Source: Epiperipatus broadwayi
Lineage: Eukaryota > Onychophora > Udeonychophora > Euonychophora > Peripatidae
Direction of reading: 5' to 3'
Assembly: GCA_028023455.1 (NCBI GenBank)
Contig: JAQFVV010012446.1
Location: 2,046,001 to 2,110,000 of the forward strand
Length of the DNA: 64,000 nucleotides
Shown here: in pieces, positions 57,735 through 64,000 of the stretch
How positions within the stretch are numbered: the first letter of the stretch is position 1
Layout of the letters: each line of letters opens with the position of its first letter
Position numbers and translations under genes: made by a program
The notes under the pieces: generated by a model
What the model was told of the DNA's origin: nothing
Seen by the model: the letters and a program-made list of their open reading frames with translations, nothing else
Database searches by the model: none

Positions 57735-58240
57735 TATGGCTTCTCTTTTTTCAGAGTCAAGAATCTCTCAGCCACTATGCTCAGAGAAACCTGTTAGCCA
57801 CCTTACCTTCTCTTTCCATTCCCCATCCTAAGTTTTTTCCATATTCTTCTCTATCCTGCACCATCTCATTTCCACAACCTAACCTTTGTCAATGCTATGG
57901 TCTTTATATCTACACCCCCCCTATCTTTTCCCAAACCCAGCATAAAAACCAAGAACCCACTTTCTGTATTATCATTTTGTTTATATTTATTCTCCAACAA
58001 CTTCATTATTTGCACCCTTTCTGTTTGTAGGCATTTACGTTCAATTAGCAGATGCTTAATATTTTCTATGCCTTCCTAACATAACTTGCAGATTAAATCA
58101 CTCATATTTTTCTACCTGTATGAGGAAACAGTAAACTACTTTCCTAGCTATTATCACAAATTAACTCATATCCAATATTATGTTTACTTCTATATAGATT
58201 TAAACTCATTTTATTCTCCGTACTAGGTCTACATCTTTCC
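57735..58240 (-). pseudogene. LINE fragment (family L) with C-terminal Cys/His motif
   Basis: Minus strand reads NMSDLICKLC, a stop, EGIENIKHLLIERKCLQTER, VQIMKLLENK, then FLVFMLGLGKDR and IALTKVRLW. The C-x2-C ... H-x4-to-6-C arrangement is the C-terminal zinc-knuckle seen in many non-LTR retrotransposon proteins. It matches 30960-31330 and is broken by stops. A pyrimidine-rich plus-strand frame here (57897-58079) is only the complement. Confidence 0.6.
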
Positions 58241-58262
58241 AACTCCCTATTTTTTATTAATG

Positions 58263-58625
58263 GATGACAAAAACTCTATACAATAGTGCCACCCAGTGCA
58301 AGCCATAGTAATCATTGAATGGATGCAAGAAGATTTGTGCACAAAATTCCTATCAAGAACCTACACATTCAATATCCCAGACTAGTTTCTAGCCAGTGGC
58401 TTTCATCAGTGAGGAGCTTTGGATCTGAGAGCACTACACCTAGATCTTAGAATTTAATGCAACCTCCAGAAGCTACCTTTTACCTTTTTAGTTAACTATA
58501 AAACTATGAGTCCACAATAAACACATTATAATGTTTTCAGTCCAAGTTCACTCATTTGTATGTATCTGATCTCAGTTCAGTATCTATACAATTTTGTTGA
58601 TCATGTAGAGTTTACTGGTTAAAAC
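58263..58625 (+). mobile_element. Family A element, arm and body without right arm
   Basis: AAAAACTCTATACAATAGTG, CCAGTGCAAGCCATAGTAAT, CATTCAATATCCCAGACTAG, TTTCATCAGTGAGGAGC and GATCTGAGAGCACTACACC run in family order, then the body end (TTAACTATAAAACTATGAG, CAGTTCAGTATC) and directly the tail GATCATGTAGAGTTTACTGG. This simple form suggests the second arm is an addition made during or after insertion. Confidence 0.75.
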
Positions 58626-58689
58626 AAAATATTACCTAATAAAATGAAATTACATAGTACTCCTGCAACATATTCAATCTGTTCTTGAC

Positions 58690-59330
58690 AGATGAAAACA
58701 AATCGGCCTATATTTATTTTTAGGCAACCATCAACATTTTTCACATTACTGATTCAATGCCAGAGTGGAAGATTTCTCCCAATTTAATCGTTTCTCTGCC
58801 TGATCCATAACTTATCTTCTCCACATCACTTCAAGAAAGGTTTTTATTTTATTCCTCCAACTCACCTCTGATCTCATTCTAGGTCTTTCACAATCTTTTT
58901 ATGATCTAATTTAAGGCTTCAATTACCCATCTGTTATCATATCAGTTTATCACCTCTTCTAGCATTATATCCATCACAGCTTCATGAAAACAAATTTGCC
59001 TATATTCATTTTTAGGCAATCATCATCATTATTTTCAAACATTACTGATCGACTACTGAATGGTCTCTCTTTCTAAGTTTATTCCAGTTTCTCTAACTGA
59101 TCAATAGCTTTTCTTCTCTACATCAACAAATTTCTTTATTCCATCCATCCATCTAACCTCTGTTCTCATTCCAGGTCTTTCACAATCTTTTAAGATCGAA
59201 TTTGGGTTTCAATTGCCCATCTGTTATAATCTCTTCTATTAATATGTCCAGCCCAGCCCCATTTCAGTCTTTTAATTTTTCCAATGATACTTGTTCTCTC
59301 ATCCAAATATATATACATAGCCCATTTTCC
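58690..59330 (-). pseudogene. Two tandem RTE-type LINE 3' ends
   Basis: Two units about 290 bp apart each start with ATGAAAACAAATYKGCCTAT and AGGCAAYCATCA (58693, 58983) and continue, on the minus strand, through the C-terminal LKWGWAGHINRR- and RPGMRTEVRWMDGIKKF-like pieces. They are more decayed than 60067-60336. The shared left flank shows a tandem duplication of one LINE end. Confidence 0.65.
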
Positions 59331-59654
59331 ATAGTATTTACTATGCGTTTTTAAAAGGTCTATTGTTTAAAACATTATCACTCTATATAAAGAATACTAA
59401 AAGCCCTGTATAAAATTTCACATTCAAATATAGTAAATCATAAAAACTATAGATGGTTATTATATAAAGACATATAGATGATTATTATATAAAGACATTT
59501 CTATTTATAACACACATCAATGTAATATAAAAATACAGCCACTGAAAAACTTTCATTTAAACATGAACGCTAAAACAATTTTCTTACTCCATTTCTGGTG
59601 AAGTTAATAAAAATCAAAGATTCAAAAGCTGACATTTAAAAATACATATATATT
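59331..59654. other. AT-rich DNA, no gene seen
   Basis: A short tandem duplication TTATTATATAAAGACAT lies at 59457-59490. No gene. Confidence 0.4.
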
Positions 59655-59785
59655 TAAATGGCCTTATTGCCTGAGAGTTCACAAGAAGTTTGAGTGCTGA
59701 AAATCTCAGCATTAGAATCAATCTTAGAACACCACATTCCGGAGTATGACATTCTTAAAAAATTTTCAAGCAAAAAAACACATCT
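59655..59785 (-). repeat. Family G SINE, tail part
   Basis: Minus strand: AAGATTGATTCTAATGCTG (B-box-like), TTTTCAGCACTCAAACTTC, TTGTGAACTCTCAGGCAAT, AAGGCCATTT. Head not recognised. Confidence 0.6.
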
Positions 59786-60066
59786 CATAACGCACTTTTT
59801 ATGATGCTTCATCTCTAACAGTCATAAAGGAATCACCCCCGCCACATGCGCTGTATAAATTTATAATGCCAAGGAATACTCTCCACTTTCTAAATACAAG
59901 ATAAAGTCCTTAAAAAGATATGATGAATTCATCCTATCTTTTTTATCTACATTTATATACATATAGGCAAATCTTAAGCATTTAAAAATGAGTGTGAAGG
60001 TTTTACTTTTTTACAATTTTCTGCACATCAGTATTATTAGACGTAATATTAAATATATATAATGAG

Positions 60067-60336
60067 CTAGATAAATAAATCATCATCATCATCAATCCAC
60101 TGCAGGATGAAGGTCTCTCCAAGTTCAAACCATCTTCTCTGATCTTTAGCTTCTCTTCTCCACATCACCCCTGAACACTTTCTTATTTCATCCATCCATC
60201 TCACATGTGGTCTCTTTCTGGGTCTTTTACAATCTCTTGGAATCCAATTTAATATTTCAATTGTCGATCTATTATCTCTTCTAGAAATATGTCCAGCCCG
60301 ACACCACTTCAGCCTTTTAATTTTTTCAATGAAGTC
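60067..60336 (-). pseudogene. RTE/BovB-type LINE C-terminus, open frame
   Basis: This is an unbroken 90-codon frame ending in TAG at 60067-60069. It reads DFIEKIKRLKWCRAGHISRR, DNRSTIEILNWIPRDCKRPR, PHVRWMDEIRKCSGVMWRRE, AKDQRRWFELGETFILQW and IDDDDD. This is the conserved tail of the reverse transcriptase polyprotein (usual form LKWRWAGHI.RR.D.RW...L.W.PR..KR..GRP..RW.DDI). The GAT repeat that codes the D run doubles as the element's 3' microsatellite. Nothing upstream of 60336 continues the frame, so the copy is 5'-truncated, as is typical of LINE insertion. It is the best-preserved LINE piece in the window. Confidence 0.85.
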
Positions 60337-60360
60337 AATAACACCTCATTATATATATAT

Positions 60361-60436
60361 TTAATACCTCATGATATGTATATTTAATGCTTTATTTAAT
60401 ATATAACACTTTCGACTGATTAGTAGTCTTCTTCAG
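60361..60436 (-). repeat. Family C repeat, diverged
   Basis: TATTTAATGCTTTATTTAAT, ATAACACTTTCGACTGATT and AGTAGTCTTCTTCAG follow family C order. On the minus strand: CTGAAGA, an A, GACTA...CAGTC hairpin (loop CTAAT), GAAAG. It abuts the LINE end on its left. Confidence 0.5.
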
Positions 60437-60923
60437 ATATTTGAAATATCTTTCATCTATTTCTTTCAAACTGAAACATATTATGAAAAATACATTACAA
60501 AAAGTATATCTTTTTTGGAAAAAGATTTAATAAAAGCAAAACTATAAAAGTAGAACTAGTTTTGAATATCTTGCAAATTTTACAAATTCATTTTTAAAAT
60601 GTGTTTGAAAATTTATGCCAGCTACTAAAATCAAACACTAATAAGATATTAAATGTAGTTGTTGTTACTGAGTGATTTGACAAGAATTGATGTTCTCTTG
60701 GCATCTGAAAAAATCTCAACTTCCAAGCTAGCCATAAACAGTCCAACAGTGGGAGGGGATCAAGAAAAATTAAATAAATCACCACAGACAAACAAATATT
60801 AATATCATTTTAAAAAATATACAATAAAAATGTGGTTCAGCTAAAGTTCAAGATAAAAGAGCAAGTCAGTAATTAGATTTCAAATGAAGGAATAGTCTCA
60901 TCAGGAGACAGATTTTCTACAAG
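60437..60923. other. AT-rich DNA, no gene seen
   Basis: Nothing recognised. Confidence 0.4.
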
Positions 60924-61870
60924 TGTCAAAAGATGGCAGCACAATACCATCTTCATAACATCTTGCATAACAAACATGTCTGTTCATGTTCAGTGGCTGG
61001 TTTCAGTGTTTAAAATGATATCCATGTTTGAAGAATACTTTAATCAAAAAATCATTATCATACATTTTTTGTGAACTAAAAGATCTTTTCCAAGAATATT
61101 GGTAAAGAAGCATTTCCTGTTTATAGCGAGTCATTTGATTAGTCATCCTGTTGTAACTAGGCTGTGAAAATATGGCCAAGATAGCAGATGAAAGATGATT
61201 GTGGTGTAGATTTTGGGGAAGTGGAACAGGAATAAGAAGACCAATTTCAGCAAAGATATACATCAAGATATAAACATCGCTTTTAAGTTTATGTCAAAAG
61301 ATGGCAGCACAATACCATCTTGATCACATCTTGCGTAACAAACATGTCTCTTTATGTTCCGTGACTGGTTTCAGTATTTAAAACGATACCCATGTTTGAA
61401 GAATACTTTAATCAAAAAATCATTATCATACATTTTTTGTGAACTAAAAGATCTTTTCCAAGAATATTGGTAAAGAAGCATTTCCTGTTTATAGCGAGTC
61501 ATTTGATGAGTCATCCTGTTGTAACTAGGCTGTGAAAATATGGCCAAGATAGCAGATGAAAAATGATTGTGGTGTAGATTTTGGGAAAGTGGAACAGGAA
61601 TAAGTAGACCAATTTCAGCAAAGATATACATCAAGATATAAACATCACTTTTAAGTTTATGTCAAAAGATGGCAGCACAATACCATCTTGATCACATCTT
61701 GCGTAACAAACATGTCTGTTTATGTTCCGTGACTGGTTTCAGTATTTAAAATGATACCCGTGTTTGAAGAATACTTTAATCAAAAAATCATTATCATACA
61801 TTTTTTGTGAACTAAAAGATCTTTTCCAAGAATATTGGTAAAGAAACATTTCCTGTTTATAGCGAGTCAT
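60924..61870 (-). repeat. 368-bp tandem array, about 2.6 units
   Basis: Units begin with TGTCAAAAGATGGCAGCACA at 60924, 61292 and 61660, exactly 368 bp apart; the third stops near 61870 at TAGCGAGTCATCCTCTG. Units are about 95% identical, so the expansion is recent. Each full unit has an 87-codon minus-strand frame (61003-61266, 61371-61634) that starts MMYIFAEIGLLIPVP and has a polar C-terminal half. The few differences between copies include several amino-acid changes (for example P/S, N/H, H/R), so there is no sign that the frame is conserved as a protein. I do not recognise the family. Confidence 0.9.
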
Positions 61871-62879
61871 CCTCTGAACAATTTGTCACTAAAATTAGTC
61901 ACTGTTTTTGCCACATATTAAAAATATATAAAGATGACTGTTTCTCTATCAAAGCCACATAGCAACGTAATTAACTACTCATCACAGAAATTGTAAAGTG
62001 CTCCAATTCTGGATCACAAGCTATAATGTGAAATGTGAGAATGTGTTTTTGATTAGTTGCCTAAAAAATTTCTGACGCTAGCTGAGAAAAGGGTTTATTC
62101 CCAACTTTATTTTAGTAACAGTAGCTGAGTACAATTTAGACTAGAGAGGCCAGATTTCATAGCAGATGTGCAGAAATATGCCACATTATGAATCCTACGA
62201 GTCTAATTTCCCTAGCAGAAAGTGTGCACTACTGTTAACATAAAAAAGTTACCGAATAAACCTTTTCCTTAACCAATGTTAGAAACATTTTAGGCAATTA
62301 CACTACACATATCTATCACATTATGAGCGCTTTGAATCTGTTTTCTCTAGCTTAAAGCATACGCAGCTACTGTTAATAAAGTTATGGAATAATTCTTCTC
62401 CTTAGCCAGTATTAAAAACATTTCAGGTAATCAATTACAAACAAGATAAGAAAAAGGGTAACAAACTTCAAATATTACATCAGAGATCTGTTTTGTACCT
62501 TAGTGGATTATTCAGTGATCCTCCTGCTACAAACATGGGTTGCAACTGGGCTTTATCATGAAATCTCGCAAACCACTTGAAAACATTCATGGTTTCACTA
62601 CCGTACAGTTTGAATCATTTCAAATGTTTCCGTATCAGTTTAACCCAATTTAAAACAAAATTTAATGTTAGTAAATTATTCCACTGTGGGTTAATGTACT
62701 CACGATCCAGACATCCTGGCACTTTAAAATTTTGATGATGAATATCTAAACTATGTCACTATATGCCACACACATTGATTTGCAGATGGTGTTGTAGGAA
62801 GCCTGGGGAGATGAGTTAACTTTTCATTGCCACCACACTATATACATTAATATATATCAACATTTTTAAAAGTTGCAAG
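61871..62879. other. AT-rich DNA, diverged internal duplication
   Basis: 62180-62290 and 62310-62420 resemble each other (CACATTATGAATCCTACGAG / CACATTATGAGCGCTTTGAA; TACTGTTAACATAAAAAAGT / TACTGTTAATAAAGTTATGG; TTAACCAATGTTAGAAAC / TTAGCCAGTATTAAAAAC). Period about 130 bp. No gene recognised. Confidence 0.45.
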
Positions 62880-63021
62880 TTTGCACAGCAATTACATAAC
62901 AATAATATAAAAGTTTATAGAATCAAATGCCTTTTCATAATCTAAAAATCCAAAGCATAATAGCAATTTATATTCATGTGCCCTTTCTATAACTTCTCTC
63001 AATACCTGGATATGATCTACT

Positions 63022-63479
63022 GCATGGTTGTCCAACAACTCGATCGTGATCCACCGGTCGATCGCAAAGCCATTTTTGGTCGATGGCGAGGCCAATCTGG
63101 CAAGAGCTGTCGGGTAACAAGTGAAACAAATTAAGTCAAGATATTCAAGTTATTTTTGTTTTTATTCTAAATTTTTTTACAATTCCATATAGGTGAAGTC
63201 CACTAAGGCGTATCATTATTGAAAATAATATTTTTGATCTTGATTTAATGTAGCTAATTTGAATTAATAAACATTGTTAATAATTACCCATGTTGCTTTA
63301 ATTCCCCGGTCATGAGTTTTTTGGCCTGTTAAATAATTATTTTTTGCTAGGTAGATATATAAAATAGTATGGATTTCACACCTCCCTCCGTTTAGACTAC
63401 GCCTATGACAACAAGTCGATCGCAACACATTTTAAAAGTAAAAAGTAGATTTTATGAACACAAACGTTGGCCTCCCCTA
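63022..63479. mobile_element. hAT-like non-autonomous element inside the LINE
   Basis: The LINE frame breaks between the EQAGFKS and DHIQVLREV motifs, which are normally about five residues apart, leaving about 458 bp of foreign sequence. Its ends, GCATGGTTGTCCAAC and, read from the right, GTAGGGGAGGCCAAC, are inverted repeats with several mismatches, and GATCG-rich subterminal blocks (TCGATCGTGATCC; GTCGATCGCAACAC) lie near both ends. This is a common hAT layout. A clear 8-bp target duplication was not found. Confidence 0.6.
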
Positions 63480-63498
63480 CTTTTAAATCCAGCTTGTT

Positions 63499-63683
63499 CT
63501 CTTGGTTGGTGGAAATCCAATGTTCTCTGTAGACGAGTTGTTGTAATTATCTTGGTAAAAAAAATTGTATAAAACTGACAAAGACTGATAGGTCTCTTGG
63601 TTAGTGGAAATCCAATGTTCTCTGTAGACGAGTTGTAATTATCTTGGTAAAAAAATTGTATAAAACTGATAAAAGGCTGATGG
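63499..63683 (-). repeat. 95-bp tandem duplication inside the LINE
   Basis: CTCTTGGTTGGTGGAAATCC (63499) recurs as CTCTTGGTTAGTGGAAATCC (63594), with only a few differences over about 90 bp. It duplicates the SVLYNFFTKIITTRLQRTLD segment, so the protein would have repeated motif 1. Confidence 0.92.
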
Positions 63684-64000
63684 GTCTGTAATTTCTAATA
63701 TCTTCTTTATCACCTTTTTAAAATATTAATATTATTACTGCATTCTTCCAATCATCTGGTGCATCTTTATCATTTAGACATTTGGTATATAACTTTGCTA
63801 AAAAAAAAAAAATTTACTTCTTCACTGCTTCTTTTAATATATCAATTATAATTCCATCATTATTTTTCTTTCTTCATACATTTAATTGCGTGTCTCACTC
63901 CTTCATTTAAAATTCTGGGCAATTCAGATGTAATAAATATAGGAGTTACTTGTTCTTTATTACTATATAATTCTTGATAAAAATCTTCTACTCATTTCAC

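Larger units (their letters stand above)
62880..64000 (-). pseudogene. RTE-type LINE reverse transcriptase, running off the right edge
   Basis: From the right edge the minus strand reads VEDFYQELYSNKEQVTPIFI, TSELPRILNEGVRHAIKCMK, a gap, DAPDDWKNAVIILIF, GDKEDIRNYRPISLL, SVLYNFFTKIITTRLQRTLD, PREQAGFKS, then after the insertion at 63022-63479, DHIQVLREVIERAHEYKLLL and CFGFLDYEKAFDSIN. RNYRPISLL, EQAGF and DYEKAFDS are conserved reverse transcriptase motifs 1-3. The YxDD motif lies beyond the point where homology ends (about 62905). There are stops, a 95-bp duplication and the hAT insertion, so it is dead. The endonuclease half would be outside the window. Confidence 0.85.

Noticed and set aside
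61003-61634. Duplicated gene encoding an 87-residue protein
   Set aside because: The frame is contained in tandem non-coding-like units, copies differ mainly by amino-acid changes, and no start context, exon boundary or homologue is recognisable.

Overview
This window looks like intergenic or intronic DNA from an animal nuclear genome, almost certainly an invertebrate. It is strongly AT-rich, the longest open frames are about 120 codons or less, and no bacterial-style operon, ribosome binding site or intact host gene is visible. It is full of eukaryotic repeats: non-LTR retrotransposon (LINE) relics, one Penelope-like element (PLE), tRNA-derived SINEs, hAT-like short DNA transposons, and Tigger-like and mariner-like transposase relics. 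I cannot name the species. A chelicerate, mollusc or cnidarian would all fit.

Layout. 0-5 kb: AT-rich DNA with a foldback element split by a non-autonomous hAT element that has a perfect 8-bp target duplication, then tandem repeats. 5-9 kb: Tigger-like transposase relic and an RTE/BovB-type LINE split by a large palindrome. 10-16 kb: palindromic family A, a mariner relic, a PLE reverse transcriptase/GIY-YIG relic held between inverted arms, and hammerhead-like motifs. 17-23 kb: foldback elements and a compact tRNA-derived SINE with a 17-bp target duplication. 24-31 kb: tandem SINE copies, a tandem-repeat tract (25.7-27.7 kb), nested insertions, and a three-unit 158-bp array built from PLE-arm sequence. 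31-50 kb: more family A and TL palindromes scattered in featureless AT-rich DNA. 50-58 kb: the densest cluster of hammerhead-like H1/H2 elements, family A copies with 12-15 bp target duplications, and a perfect RFX-type X-box. 58-64 kb: mostly minus-strand LINE remnants, a 368-bp tandem array, and an RTE-type reverse transcriptase running off the right end.

How the parts may work together (inference). Four families recur (A, H1/H2, TL and C). A, H1 and TL form long inverted repeats. All four carry the motif CTGANGA, a short hairpin, then GAA(A)C/T, which is the shape of a hammerhead ribozyme core. In families A and H1, several copies have 12-15 bp target duplications and an extra tail at one end only. 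The TL arms also bracket the PLE coding relic. The simplest reading is a set of non-autonomous, hairpin-shaped retroposons related to, and probably mobilised by, a Penelope-like element. This is the most interesting system in the window.
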